Shown here: piece by piece, positions 24,216 through 33,823 of the stretch
How the letters are laid out: the number at the start of each line of letters is the position of its first letter
How positions within the stretch are numbered: the stretch's first letter is position 1
Assembly: GCA_016776905.1 (NCBI GenBank)
Contig: JADHSM010000016.1
Coordinates: forward strand, 25,698 to 89,697
DNA length: 64,000 nucleotides
Direction of reading: 5' to 3'
Source of the DNA: Planctomycetota bacterium
Lineage (GTDB): Bacteria; Planctomycetota; UBA8108; UBA1146
The notes under the pieces: model-generated
The model's database searches: none
Told to the model about the DNA's origin: nothing
Seen by the model: only the letters and a program-made list of their open reading frames with translations
Position numbers and translations under genes: made by a program

Positions 24216-25715
24216 CTAACGATACCGGATTGCCCAGCATTCTGGCGACCAATCTTTCCCAGATTCTAGGATGATTCTTGTTCCGGTCTTTTCCTCAAGA
24301 GTCAGCAATTCGTCCCCCCGCATCTCCCGGAGACGATCTTTGACGCCCTCTTCAACGGTCACGATGGCCTCCAGAACCCCTTCAATCGCCAATCCACGGC
24401 CTAACTCGCGAAGAAGGCCCGGAGCCACACGGTGCTCAATTCGCACCGTTCCCCGTCCATTACAGGTTGGGCAGGAAATTCGCCCCTGACGATTTTTTGA
24501 GGGGCCGAGTCGCTGGCGAGTGATTTCAAGGAGTCCAAATCTCGATATCGGGGCATACCAGATCTTTGCTCTGTCCTGCCGAGTCGCTTCCCGGAAGTGA
24601 TTTTCCAGTGCATCTCGGTTGGATTCTTCCAACATATCGATGAAATCACAAACGACGACTCCACCCAGATCGCGCAATCGGATTTGACGAGCGACCTCAC
24701 TGGCAGCCTCAAGGTTGGTCGTCAAAGCCGTTTCTTCGAGATCGACGGCGGACATCCCACGGCCCGAATTGACATCGATCGCCACCAAAGCTTCCGTCTC
24801 TTCAATGACGATCGCTCCCCCACCGGCTAATCGAACTGTTCGATCATAGATGCTATCGATTTGATCCTGCAGTCCTCTATGACGAAAGAGTGAAGTCTTA
24901 CCTCTGTAGAGATCGATCTTGAAATCATCCTGCAAGTTCCAACGGCCTAATTCATTTTTGAGAAGAGCACCCTGTTTTTCATCGTCGATGAGTATTTCGT
25001 CGATGTACGGCAAGAATAAATCTCTTGCGACCTTCCCCATCAAATCATCTTCCTGATGCAATTTGACCGGAGCGGATGCGTCCAACGCCTTAGTACTCAA
25101 TTGATTCCAAGTTTCCCCTAGCGTCATCACTTCATGCGTCAATTCCTCGACGTTGGTCTCTAATCCCGCAGTCCGAACGATCACACCTGCACCAGCGATC
25201 ACAGGAAGCTGTCCTGCAAGTTCTCTCAATCGATGACGTTCATCTTCATCTTCAATACGACGAGAAATCCCGGGTTTCTCAGCACCGCCCAACAGCACAA
25301 GGTTTCTGCCGGGAACAGAAACATAGGTCGTAACGCTAGGCCCTTTTTGACCAATGGCATCCTTTGAGACTTGAACGACCATCAACTGCCCAGGCTGAAC
25401 GCAATCTTGAATGTTGCCGGTTCCCCTTCGCCTTGGAAAAGAATCGTTAAATGCCTCAAAAGGTAATCGAGATCCACCGTCGTAACCGGGATGGATATCT
25501 GAAAAATGAAGGAAAGCAGACCGACGCTCGCCGATATCAATAAACGCCGCCTGAATGGCGGGCTCGACATTCAGCACCCGTCCAAGATAGATATTCCCCA
25601 ACAGGACCGGTTTATTGTGCTGTCCCTCACTATGATATTCCCATAGTTTTCCGGAGCTATCCGTCAGAGCGACTGCTTTCCCCGAGTCTTCTCGGGTTTG
25701 TATCATAAGTCGCAT
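24216..25715 (-). CDS. rng: ribonuclease E/G
   Basis: A 499-residue single-strand endoribonuclease. The S1 region is in VLLGNIYLGRVLNVEPAIQAAFIDIG and FLHFSDI, the magnesium site in AIDVNSGR with the second Asp in DFIDM, and the zinc link in CPTCNGRGTV. It lacks the long disordered scaffold of RNase E, so it is RNase G-like in size, though in this phylum it may do RNase E work such as rRNA and tRNA maturation and mRNA decay. It lies upstream of rplU in the conserved rng-rplU-rpmA-obg order, 133 bases from rplU. Confidence 0.93.
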   Translation of the reverse strand: MRLMIQTREDSGKAVALTDSSGKLWEYHSEGQHNKPVLLGNIYLGRVLNVEPAIQAAFIDIGERRSAFLHFSDIHPGYDGGSRLPFEAFNDSFPRRRGTGNIQDCVQPGQLMVVQVSKDAIGQKGPSVTTYVSVPGRNLVLLGGAEKPGISRRIEDEDERHRLRELAGQLPVIAGAGVIVRTAGLETNVEELTHEVMTLGETWNQLSTKALDASAPVKLHQEDDLMGKVARDLFLPYIDEILIDDEKQGALLKNELGRWNLQDDFKIDLYRGKTSLFRHRGLQDQIDSIYDRTVRLAGGGAIVIEETEALVAIDVNSGRGMSAVDLEETALTTNLEAASEVARQIRLRDLGGVVVCDFIDMLEESNRDALENHFREATRQDRAKIWYAPISRFGLLEITRQRLGPSKNRQGRISCPTCNGRGTVRIEHRVAPGLLRELGRGLAIEGVLEAIVTVEEGVKDRLREMRGDELLTLEEKTGTRIILESGKDWSPECWAIRYR

Positions 25716-25850
25716 CTCTTACCGCCAGAATCTTGCTAGGTGACACCTTCACTCTGACAATCAGAGCGTATCGAAGTGTTAACAAGATACCCTCATGAAA
25801 GTCCCCGTCCAGTGGAGCGAAGGATGTCCTATCACTTCCTCGCTTCCAGA

Positions 25851-25890
25851 ATTGAAAACAGGCCCCCGCAGCATTGCTACGGGGACCTGT
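25851..25890 (-). terminator. intrinsic terminator of the pil operon
   Basis: On the minus strand, 30 bases after the pilQ stop, an 11-base-pair stem (ACAGGTCCCCG with CGGGGGCCTGT, one G-T pair) continues into four further pairs with a three-base loop and is followed by TTTTCAATT. This should end the pilM-to-pilQ transcript before rng. Confidence 0.8.
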
Positions 25891-25920
25891 GAAATCTCGT
25901 CATCAGTTATTTAATTGCGA

Positions 25921-27813
25921 TTAGCGACCTTCTTCGGTGGTCTCAGCAGGCTCAGCCTCTGCTGCCCCAACTGTATCGCCTTCTTCATCGTTATCGATGG
26001 TCGGTTCGCCGTATTTCTCCTTGAAGTAATCCCAACGCTCTGCCTCTTTAAGGGCATTACGGTAGATCTCTTCACTGACGTCACTGCTTTTGATGATCCT
26101 CGGAGTCACAAGAATGAGCAGGTGATTAACATCTGCCTGGCGACGGCGCCACTTGAAGAGTTCTCCGAGATAAGGAATATCGGAGAGCCCAGGAATACCC
26201 GACTCGATCTCAACCTTACGCTCAGTATGAAGACCACCAATGACAGCGGTCTGTCCGTCGCGAACGCGAAGGTAGGTCACGACTGTCTGGCTGCTTTCAC
26301 GAGGAAGGTCGATGAAAGCACTGGTGCCACTTCCCGGGTCACTAAAACGGAATCTGTCAAAACCAGGAATATCAGAAGTATTACCCACCAATGTCGAAAC
26401 TTTCGGAATCACATTCATGTAGATCATGTCAGTTCCAGGAATCACATGAGGTGAAACGTAGAGAGTAAATCCGACATTGACCGGTGAACGATCATTCTCG
26501 TCGATAGAGACGGTGACGTTACCATTCTGATCCTGCTGAACATTCTGTACAGCAAACGGAACTTCTTCTCCAACAAAGATTGTCGAAGGATAGTTATCTA
26601 ATGTCGTCAAGAACGGCTGCTGAACGATCTTTGAGTTCTCGTCATCCTTGATCATGGAGATCAATAGTTGAGTCTGCGTAAAGTCGAGCACTCCGAGAGC
26701 CTGATAAGGAACACCAATGCTTTGCATGTTACCGATATCAAAAGGCCAAGTACCTCCATTAGAGACAACCGATCCGTTGTAGATAGGAACCTGTGTACCC
26801 GCATCCTGAATCACTCCGAGACCAGAAAGGTCGGCAAAGTTAGACTGTGGGGAAGCTCCTCTTGCACTCAATCGGAATCCGTCACGACCGGGTGTGTTGG
26901 GATTGTCCAACTTCAGCCCTGTTTCAAGGATATCGTCATTAGAAGTCGAGATAAACTTGACCTCGACCTGAACCAAAGCAGGCTCCACGTCGATCTTGGC
27001 GATGATCTCACCGATCTCATCAAGCCTAGGAGCAATATCTTTGACAATGAGGGAGTTCGTCTTAATGTCGAAATCCATATCTCCACCAGGAGACAACGCT
27101 CTTCGTAATGCCTTGAGAAGTGTGAACTCCACTTCAGAATCAGAAGCGGAGTTGGTCCCCAGACTTCCTGCCTGCTTCTCGATGTCAGAAATGATGGCGA
27201 CGTACTGCTCTGGAGGTCTGATGTATCTCAACTGGAAGATTCTGGTTTCCTGCTGCGCCACCAACTGATCAGGAGAAACTATACGCAAGATTTCACTCAC
27301 ACCTTCACGCTCGCTAACAACCACGTATCCAGCGGTTTTAACGATCGTATTGAGAGCTTCTCTCCAAGGTACATCTCTCAGGGTCAAACTGACCTTGCCC
27401 TGAACTTGTTCCGCAATCACGATGTTTGCACCGGATTGTTTTGCCAGCAGTTCGAGAACTACTGCAAGTTCCGCATCCTGAAACTCTATATTGATGGAAG
27501 GAGGTTGTGTGAATCTGATCAATCGATCACTGATTTCCAACACTACACAATTTGTCTCTCGGGCAAGAATGTCCAGCCCCTGACGCCAATCGATGGCATC
27601 CAGAGTCAGAGTGACCGTTTCTTCGATCTCGGGATCCGGAACAATATTGACACCCACCTGGGTCCCAATCTGTGCCAAAACCTCTTTAAGATCCTTGTCA
27701 CGGACATCTATTGTCACGAGGTCGACGACTGTGCTTCCAGACTGATAAGCCTGGATTCCGTCGGTCGTTAAAAGAGCGACACAAAGGGTCGCGATCATTG
27801 TCAGTATTCTCAT
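25921..27813 (-). CDS. pilQ: type IV pilus secretin
   Basis: A 630-residue outer-membrane secretin. A signal peptide (residues 1-23) is followed by two STN/N0-like domains (VDLVTIDVRDKDLKEVLAQI; INIEFQDAELAVVLELLAKQ), an N1-like domain, and the secretin pore domain with VPFAVQNVQ, VGFTLYVSPHVIPG and the hallmark DGQTAVIGGLHTERKV followed by GIPGLSDIPYLGELF. The C-terminus is a 45-residue acidic tail. The peptidoglycan-binding AMIN domain found in proteobacterial PilQ is not evident. The multimer forms the channel for the pilus fibre. It is last in the pilM-N-O-X-Q operon. Confidence 0.9.
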   Translation of the reverse strand: MRILTMIATLCVALLTTDGIQAYQSGSTVVDLVTIDVRDKDLKEVLAQIGTQVGVNIVPDPEIEETVTLTLDAIDWRQGLDILARETNCVVLEISDRLIRFTQPPSINIEFQDAELAVVLELLAKQSGANIVIAEQVQGKVSLTLRDVPWREALNTIVKTAGYVVVSEREGVSEILRIVSPDQLVAQQETRIFQLRYIRPPEQYVAIISDIEKQAGSLGTNSASDSEVEFTLLKALRRALSPGGDMDFDIKTNSLIVKDIAPRLDEIGEIIAKIDVEPALVQVEVKFISTSNDDILETGLKLDNPNTPGRDGFRLSARGASPQSNFADLSGLGVIQDAGTQVPIYNGSVVSNGGTWPFDIGNMQSIGVPYQALGVLDFTQTQLLISMIKDDENSKIVQQPFLTTLDNYPSTIFVGEEVPFAVQNVQQDQNGNVTVSIDENDRSPVNVGFTLYVSPHVIPGTDMIYMNVIPKVSTLVGNTSDIPGFDRFRFSDPGSGTSAFIDLPRESSQTVVTYLRVRDGQTAVIGGLHTERKVEIESGIPGLSDIPYLGELFKWRRRQADVNHLLILVTPRIIKSSDVSEEIYRNALKEAERWDYFKEKYGEPTIDNDEEGDTVGAAEAEPAETTEEGR

Positions 27814-27960
27814 TATCGATTTTCCTCCCGAATGGGACAGGATTCCTGTTCCCTGACGCAGTGTCAGGTTTTCCTGTTACTTCTATCGGCCTCCGAAAGT
27901 TCAATCTTGAGCAGATCTCGGAGTTCTTTGGATTTACATGGGCATTTATCGGCCCAAGTG

Positions 27961-29487
27961 TTAAAAACGTCCGAATCTTCGTACGATGAGCTCCCCCTCG
28001 AAGTTAAACACGAGGCGATCTCGGTGAACTTCTTCGAGGACTGCTCCTTCGACATCTCCACCTTTAGCGATCCATTCACCATCGACGATGGCGTAGGACC
28101 CTTCACCAGAGATAACGACTCCATCAATCTGGACTGTTCTCGACAAAAACTGCTGTACCACTTCACTTCTCTGGCGCATTTGGCTCGCGGCCATTCCGAC
28201 CAAAGTAGAAGTTGTTCTGTATTTGTCTCCGACATCCTGGATTTCAGATGCGAGTTTTTGAACTTCACTGTAGAGCTGATTGACAGTGGCGAAGTCCTGT
28301 TCCTCAAAGGCTCTTTTCATAGAATCTAAACGAACACGGGATTCTTCGTAGAGATGTCTCACTCTTACTTCTTCAACGCCCTGTTCCAATTCTTCAATTC
28401 TGTCAACGATAGCCTTCAATTCCGCAGCCAACTCAGGCTGGTCAAAGCGCTTGGCCTCGTCACTGATATTCATCAGAGCCCTGTACGCTTCGGTCGCAGC
28501 ATCAAAGTCGCCGTTTCGTTGAGCGAACTCTATTTTCGCAATTGCAGCACGAGCTTTGAACAATGAGTCTCTCTGCTCGGAAACGGACAAATAAGTGAAC
28601 TCTGTGGTTTCGTCCATACGATTGCTGGACTTCCATGGCGCTGTGAACGGATCTCTTCTCAGATCGTCCTCAAGTGTGTATCGCTCAAGTTTGAGCGCCG
28701 ATCTCACAAAGCGAGTGTCATCAATGTAATTTCTCAATGCTGGAAATTGCTTAACGGCACGAGCGATATTCATTCCCTGAAGAGCGGCTTCTTCCAGAAA
28801 TTCATACGTGGATTCCATATCATTCGAACTGGCACTCGCTTCAGCAAGAAGCAAAGAAGCGATCGCTTCCTCACCACCATACTCCACATACTCAGAGAAT
28901 TTTTTCTGCGCTTCGTCGAGGTGTCCCTGGTTGTCTTGGCTCTCTTGAAGACGCCTATGGACAAGTCCCAAGGTCAAATGGTAATCGGCGTTGTAGGGTC
29001 TCAAATTGACCAATTCGACGAGACTCTCGTGCGCTCTCTTCCAGTTGGCACGACGAAGATCATTACTGCATTTCGAGCGCAATTCTTCGATTCGTTGGTC
29101 CTGCACCAGCTCTGCCTGTTTCTGACTCTCGTCTTCCCCAGGCCCTGTAGCTGGAATCACTGTCGAAACGACTTCTTCGAACGACTCGGTCGCAGTCTCT
29201 TCAAATTCAGAATCAACTTCGGCCTCGAACTCTTCGACTGAAACCGTTGCAGTTTCATGACTCAACATTGAATTCTCTTCGGATTCTTCCATAACTTCAG
29301 AATCGTCAGTGACTTTAAAGTCAACGTCTTCCCATTGGTCAATGACCTCTGGGTTATCCACGCTCACAGTTGCAGAAGCAGTATCTACTGATCCAGAACT
29401 AAAACTGTAGAGCAGAAGAAAAACAAAAAAGAATCCAGCAACGCTGGTGGGAATCACCCACTTGTTCTCTTGAAGATATTTTTTCAT
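27961..29487 (-). CDS. pilus-operon protein in the pilP position (TM, TPR-like, coiled coil, GspB/PilP-like end)
   Basis: A 508-residue protein not matched to a named family. After a transmembrane helix (VIPTSVAGFFFVFLLLYSF, residues 11-29) comes an acidic linker to about 115, a TPR-like region about 130-260 (RANWKRAHESLVELVNLRPY), and helical, probably coiled-coil segments to about 440. The last 55 residues (VQIDGVVISGEGSYAIVDGE, then a VEGA and DRLVFNFEG pattern) resemble the small beta domain of PilP and GspB/GspC, which docks on the secretin. Its place between pilO and pilQ is exactly where pilP normally lies. It overlaps the pilO stop by one base. I infer that it links the inner-membrane PilNO complex to PilQ. 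Confidence 0.7.
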   Translation of the reverse strand: MKKYLQENKWVIPTSVAGFFFVFLLLYSFSSGSVDTASATVSVDNPEVIDQWEDVDFKVTDDSEVMEESEENSMLSHETATVSVEEFEAEVDSEFEETATESFEEVVSTVIPATGPGEDESQKQAELVQDQRIEELRSKCSNDLRRANWKRAHESLVELVNLRPYNADYHLTLGLVHRRLQESQDNQGHLDEAQKKFSEYVEYGGEEAIASLLLAEASASSNDMESTYEFLEEAALQGMNIARAVKQFPALRNYIDDTRFVRSALKLERYTLEDDLRRDPFTAPWKSSNRMDETTEFTYLSVSEQRDSLFKARAAIAKIEFAQRNGDFDAATEAYRALMNISDEAKRFDQPELAAELKAIVDRIEELEQGVEEVRVRHLYEESRVRLDSMKRAFEEQDFATVNQLYSEVQKLASEIQDVGDKYRTTSTLVGMAASQMRQRSEVVQQFLSRTVQIDGVVISGEGSYAIVDGEWIAKGGDVEGAVLEEVHRDRLVFNFEGELIVRRFGRF

Positions 29488-30122
29488 TACTGGATCTCCT
29501 TAACCGAGACCTTTACCTCGTCATAAACATAGGTAGAGATTTCGATGGCCAATCTTTTCTTGGGATCTGAGGCTGAAGACAACCCCTCACCCTGATCTAA
29601 CGGATAGAGTTCAACTCCATCCACTCGCAGGAATCGAGGATGACTCTCGACGCTATTAATGAATCGGTGGAACTGAGAAAACTCACCCTGCATTTCGAAC
29701 CGATACTTGTGTCTCTGAAATGGTGGGTGGACGGCAACTTGTCCTGGAACCGGACGGACCATCCTGGAAGACTTACGAACCTCTGTACTTACAGGAACAG
29801 CCTCTAATATTGTCAGCCCACTGTCCTTGCAAAGCGTGGTGATGGTGTCCACAAATGCATCTCTGCGAACTTCGTCGATTTCAGGAAGAATCGCGGTGTA
29901 GTCGCTGACAATCTCTGAAAGATCTGCTGCTTTTTTACGCATCTCAGGAATCGTATTCAGTTTCGTCTGAGCAGAAACTTTCCTTTTTTCAAGTTCCTCG
30001 AGTTTGGTTCGGGTTATTGAGTTTTCAGTGCTCAAATTCCAGCCAACGACGAGTTCAACACAGAAAAACACTCCACAAACAACGGCAAGGGTGATGAGTT
30101 GTTTCTTTTCGTCCATATTCAT
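29487..30122 (-). CDS. pilO: type IV pilus assembly protein PilO
   Basis: A 211-residue inner-membrane protein: short cytoplasmic end, one transmembrane helix (TLAVVCGVFFCVELVVGW, about 11-28), a coiled coil (TKLEELEKRKVSAQTKLNTI) and a ferredoxin-like periplasmic domain with the FEMQGEFSQFHRFINSVES segment typical of PilO. It pairs with PilN to align the pilus motor with the secretin. It overlaps pilN by four bases and the 508-residue gene by one, so the operon is translationally coupled. Confidence 0.88.
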   Translation of the reverse strand: MNMDEKKQLITLAVVCGVFFCVELVVGWNLSTENSITRTKLEELEKRKVSAQTKLNTIPEMRKKAADLSEIVSDYTAILPEIDEVRRDAFVDTITTLCKDSGLTILEAVPVSTEVRKSSRMVRPVPGQVAVHPPFQRHKYRFEMQGEFSQFHRFINSVESHPRFLRVDGVELYPLDQGEGLSSASDPKKRLAIEISTYVYDEVKVSVKEIQ

Positions 30123-30817
30123 CGCTGATCCCCCTTCTTTTTAGTGATGGGTTGAGGGGGGTCTTGCAAAGGTTTGAGTTCAATCCCGATCGTGGAACGG
30201 AAATGCTCCGGAGTCTCTTCGTCACTCTCGACTTTTTCCCATGAAAGAGGAGTAAATCGAAGAAAGTCACCAAAGAAGGAATCCGGGAGCGCACTCACAT
30301 CGACAAGATCTCCGTAAAAACGATGATCTTCACTCAATGCTTTACGAAATCTTGTCAGTGCACCTGGGTCAGAGCCGACAGCGACACAATCCATAGTCAG
30401 GGTGCCACCTGTCTGAATCTTTCCTGATTCCCAGCGATAGTCGTCCTCTTCCAGAACATCGACCGCGAGAGAAGTAATCCAAAGATCGTCGGGGACCTTT
30501 GAGACCAATTGATCAAGCTTGGGAGCCCATAGGATTCGACTCGTCTTGATTTTTACGATCGAAGCTTCACGTTGGCGGTAGTAATCGATATCAGATTGAA
30601 TCCGATCTACCTCTAAAGCTCTCTCTTCGAGTGACTTGACCTCTGCGACCTGAGTTTCTGCATGAGCCTCCATTGTGCCCTGAGCAATCCACATCCAAAT
30701 AAGACCTATGGCGCCTAATGCGACGGCCGATACGCTACCGAGGACGGAGTAAAATACCGAACGCGGCGTGTTTGCCGCTTTCTGTAACTCCTGAGGTAGC
30801 AGGTTGATCTTGATCAA
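30119..30817 (-). CDS. pilN: type IV pilus assembly protein PilN
   Basis: A 232-residue inner-membrane protein beginning MIKINLLPQEL, the conserved PilN N-terminus that binds PilM in the cytoplasm. A transmembrane helix at about 24-46 and a coiled coil (ETQVAEVKSLEERALEVDRI) lead to a periplasmic ferredoxin-like domain with WAPKLDQLVSKVPDDLWITS. It lies 23 bases after pilM and overlaps pilO by four. Confidence 0.9.
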   Translation of the reverse strand: MIKINLLPQELQKAANTPRSVFYSVLGSVSAVALGAIGLIWMWIAQGTMEAHAETQVAEVKSLEERALEVDRIQSDIDYYRQREASIVKIKTSRILWAPKLDQLVSKVPDDLWITSLAVDVLEEDDYRWESGKIQTGGTLTMDCVAVGSDPGALTRFRKALSEDHRFYGDLVDVSALPDSFFGDFLRFTPLSWEKVESDEETPEHFRSTIGIELKPLQDPPQPITKKKGDQR

Positions 30818-30840
30818 CTTGAAATTCCTTTCCCGTGCGC

Positions 30841-31878
30841 CTAAACGCAGTCCTGAATACGAGATCCGAGGCCGAGAGCCACGGGCAATTGAACGAGGTG
30901 CTCAGAGAGCGCCTCGACATCAACGAGGTCCTCTCGAACCTTGATCGATACCAGTGGATCCCACGTTTTGACGTCACGCTCGAAGACCCTCTCGAAGGTC
31001 TCCTGCAGCCCAACCGTCTGGCTTGCACCACCACTGAGAAAGACTTCCTCAACGGCGAAATCGAATTGGTTTTCGAAATAATCAAATGACAACTGTATTT
31101 CTCCAGCGATCTCGTCGAGAACCGGCTGAACGGCATTAGCAACCATCTGCTCATTCCCTTGGGGATCACACTTGAGATCTTCTGCTTCGGCTTCGTCCAG
31201 ATGCTCGCGTCTGGAAATCGATTCTGTCAGATCCCTTCCTCCGAGATAAATCTCACGGGAGAAACAGGAAGTACTTCCTCTGACGATGTGAATGTTGGTT
31301 TTAGTCGCACCGATGTCAACGAGAGCGACCGCTCGCGGGCTATCCTCTTCCTGAACGCCTGCTTCTGTGCGCAATTCAAAAGAGTTACCCAGAGCAAATG
31401 AATCCACATCGACCACTGTTGGAATCAAGCCCAGTTCTTGAACTTGATCAATGTGGTCCTGAAGCAAATCTTTTTTCACAGCAACGAGAATGCTTTTCAT
31501 CTCTTCGGAGGAATCGTCCTCAGAATCTGGTGAAGACAGCTGCTGTCCGTCAATGCAAACTTCATCTCGATCAAATGGGATGTACTTATCAGCCTCAAGT
31601 CGCAATGTTTCAGGAAGTTCGTCAGCATCCAGTTGTGGCAAGGTGATGTATCTGACAACAACAGACCGTCCAGATACGGAGGTCGCCACCTTACGGCAAC
31701 GGATACCAGATTCTCTAAGAACAGATCTGACCGTATCCAAAGTCTCTTCAGGCGAGGGGATTTTACCCCAACCAAAACCTGTGAGTTCGAGTCCATCTTG
31801 CGTACGGGTTAACTCGACAACTTTGACTTCGTCGGTTCCGATATCGAGTCCTACGAGCGACTTTTGGCGTGAAAACAT
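30841..31878 (-). CDS. pilM: type IV pilus assembly protein PilM
   Basis: A 345-residue actin-like cytoplasmic protein. The start FSRQKSLVGLDIGTDEVKVV holds the phosphate-1 DIGT motif; ALVDIGATKTNIHIVRG is the second phosphate motif and VFLSGGASQTVGLQE the adenosine motif. PilM binds ATP and the N-terminus of PilN and helps join the motor to the inner-membrane complex. A GAGAGGAA ribosome binding site precedes the ATG, just after a stable hairpin in the leader. It is the first gene of the pilus operon. Confidence 0.93.
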   Translation of the reverse strand: MFSRQKSLVGLDIGTDEVKVVELTRTQDGLELTGFGWGKIPSPEETLDTVRSVLRESGIRCRKVATSVSGRSVVVRYITLPQLDADELPETLRLEADKYIPFDRDEVCIDGQQLSSPDSEDDSSEEMKSILVAVKKDLLQDHIDQVQELGLIPTVVDVDSFALGNSFELRTEAGVQEEDSPRAVALVDIGATKTNIHIVRGSTSCFSREIYLGGRDLTESISRREHLDEAEAEDLKCDPQGNEQMVANAVQPVLDEIAGEIQLSFDYFENQFDFAVEEVFLSGGASQTVGLQETFERVFERDVKTWDPLVSIKVREDLVDVEALSEHLVQLPVALGLGSRIQDCV

Positions 31879-31895
31879 GCCCTGTTCCTCTCAGC

Positions 31896-31943
31896 CACAC
31901 CCCCTGGGTGTGCTTCGGGTTTCGCTTCGATGACGGGCGAAGC
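31896..31943 (-). promoter_or_regulatory. structured leader before pilM
   Basis: Two perfect hairpins lie in the 193 bases between the ptsI terminator and pilM: GCTTCG/CGAAGC (31924-31929 with 31938-31943, loop 8) and CACACCC/GGGTGTG (31896-31902 with 31906-31912, loop 3). The second ends 17 bases before the ATG, right beside the ribosome binding site. Translational control of the pilus operon is possible. I did not recognise a known riboswitch class, including the c-di-GMP-I type. Confidence 0.35.
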
Positions 31944-32025
31944 AAAACCGGATCGAGTTCCCGAATTCCAGACACTGGAACGGGAGGGCCTTTCTTTAAA
32001 GGTCCCGAGAAGACTACGACGGTGG

Positions 32026-32047
32026 GAAAAATGGGGCAAATCGCCCC
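32026..32047 (-). terminator. intrinsic terminator after ptsI
   Basis: Read on the minus strand 25 bases after the ptsI stop: GGGGC-GATTT-GCCCC followed by ATTTTTCCC. The stem is only five G-C pairs but the T-run is immediate. It would end the yvcK-HPr-ptsI transcript before pilM. Confidence 0.6.
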
Positions 32048-32071
32048 TATGGCAAGAATCGGCTGAATAGC

Positions 32072-33814
32072 CTAGATCAAGCGGGAGGCGACCCCAGGGA
32101 GGTTTTCAAGGGCCCAGAAGCGGAGCTCTCTAGCGATACTCTCCCCGTCTGACATATCCATACAACGGGCTGCAAGATCTCGGACCTCATAGTCGACCAA
32201 ATGCCGGATAACTTGCTTCACTTCTGGAATCAGCTGAGGCGTGATAGAGAACTCCCTCAACCCTAATCCAACTAACAACGGTAGGTGAACCGACTCAGAT
32301 GCCATTTCACCGCAAAGGCAGACACGGATGTCATGGTCTTCCCCCACTTTGATCAAAGTAGAGATCAATTGAAGCACTGCAGGGTGAAGGGGGTCGTACA
32401 AATCAGCAACTTGTTCATTTCCACGGTCTACAGCGAGAGTGTATTGAACCAAGTCATTACTTCCAACACTCAGAAACGAAACACGATGTGCGACATGACT
32501 GGCGATAAGTGCCAGTGAAGGAACCTCAACCATCACTCCCACAGGAATGTTTTCGTCGAAGTCGACACCTTCTTTTCGAAGATCTTCACTGACTTCGTCG
32601 ATGATCTGAAGACTTCTATCCAATTCCGGAATAGTGGTGATCATAGGAAGCATCATCCGTACCGGCCCATGTAAACCAGACCGAAGAATAGCCCTAATCT
32701 GTGCCCTAAAAGGTTTAGGATTCGCAAGACACCAACGGATGGAGCGGCACCCTAGAAAGGGATTCTCTTCTTCGAGAGAGCCTTCGGGTAACTTGTCGCC
32801 ACCTAAATCTAATGTTCTTATCGTCAGCGGTAATCCATTGAGTGACTTGATAACAGTCTTGTAATGTTCGAGGTGTACTTCTTCGCCACTCTCAGGTGCT
32901 TGAAGATGAATAAACTCTGTTCTGTAGAGTCCAATTCCAGCAGCACCCCATTCGACAGCAGAATCGACTTCACCCGGTAGTTCGATATTGGCGTGAACTT
33001 CTATTCCATGTCCATCAATCGTCTCCGCTGGTAATGCGGCCTGACTTCGGAGGTGCAACGAGATTCGCTTCATCTCTTCTGCACGATCTTGATATTCCTC
33101 GATTTGAGAATCGTCAGGATCGATGATCACCAATCCACGATAACCATCGATGATCAACCGGTCACCACCGATGACAGTCGTCGAGATATCATCGATCCCC
33201 ACCACTGCAGGGATTCCCAAAGCTCTGGCCATAATGGCTGTATGAGAAGTTTTACCTCCCAGATCGGTGGCAAATCCCATGACTTTCTCAGGATCCAACT
33301 TTGCAGTCTGAGCAGGTGTCAAGTTGTGAGCAATCACAGCGACTTCTGAACCCAGGTTTGAAAGTGTTTCAATACGCTTTCCAAGCAGAGTACTGAGCAA
33401 CATCTTTTCGACATCTTGCAAGTCGTGAACACGCTCCATAAGAAGTGGGGAACCGGATTCCTGTAACTTCCTGACATAGCGATTCATCACACGACTGACA
33501 GCATGTTCTGCTGTAAATGACTTGTCTCGAATCGATTGTTGAATTTCGGAGTGAAGTGCCGGGTCGGCTGCAAGATCCTTATGGACAGATAAAATTCTTG
33601 CGTGGATTTCGACTTCGCCCTCAAGCCGCTGAATCTCCTCTTCGAGAATTTTATTGGAGTCTTCTACGGCCTGCTCAAAGCGAAGTATTTCCGATTCGAC
33701 GTCTCCCTTGGAAACATATCTCTGGGGAATACGGATCTCCTCAGAGTCCAGAATAAGAGCATCAGCGATAGCGATACCTGGGCTGACGGCTATGCCGCTT
33801 TTTATCTCCATCAT
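32072..33814 (-). CDS. ptsI: phosphoenolpyruvate-protein phosphotransferase (enzyme I)
   Basis: A 580-residue enzyme I of the phosphotransferase system, taking phosphate from PEP and passing it to HPr. The active His191 is in GGKTSHTAIMARALGIPAVV; the PEP-binding domain shows GIGLYRTEFIHLQ, GCRSIRWCL, and VCLCGEMASE with the catalytic Cys. There is no GAF domain as in PtsP. It lies nine bases after the HPr gene. No EII gene is in the window. Confidence 0.94.
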   Translation of the reverse strand: MMEIKSGIAVSPGIAIADALILDSEEIRIPQRYVSKGDVESEILRFEQAVEDSNKILEEEIQRLEGEVEIHARILSVHKDLAADPALHSEIQQSIRDKSFTAEHAVSRVMNRYVRKLQESGSPLLMERVHDLQDVEKMLLSTLLGKRIETLSNLGSEVAVIAHNLTPAQTAKLDPEKVMGFATDLGGKTSHTAIMARALGIPAVVGIDDISTTVIGGDRLIIDGYRGLVIIDPDDSQIEEYQDRAEEMKRISLHLRSQAALPAETIDGHGIEVHANIELPGEVDSAVEWGAAGIGLYRTEFIHLQAPESGEEVHLEHYKTVIKSLNGLPLTIRTLDLGGDKLPEGSLEEENPFLGCRSIRWCLANPKPFRAQIRAILRSGLHGPVRMMLPMITTIPELDRSLQIIDEVSEDLRKEGVDFDENIPVGVMVEVPSLALIASHVAHRVSFLSVGSNDLVQYTLAVDRGNEQVADLYDPLHPAVLQLISTLIKVGEDHDIRVCLCGEMASESVHLPLLVGLGLREFSITPQLIPEVKQVIRHLVDYEVRDLAARCMDMSDGESIARELRFWALENLPGVASRLI

Positions 33815-33823
33815 TCCTCCGGC

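Noticed and set aside
31879..32071. Known riboswitch before pilM
   Set aside because: The stems do not show the conserved c-di-GMP-I or other common riboswitch sequences I can recall; only unclassified hairpins remain.
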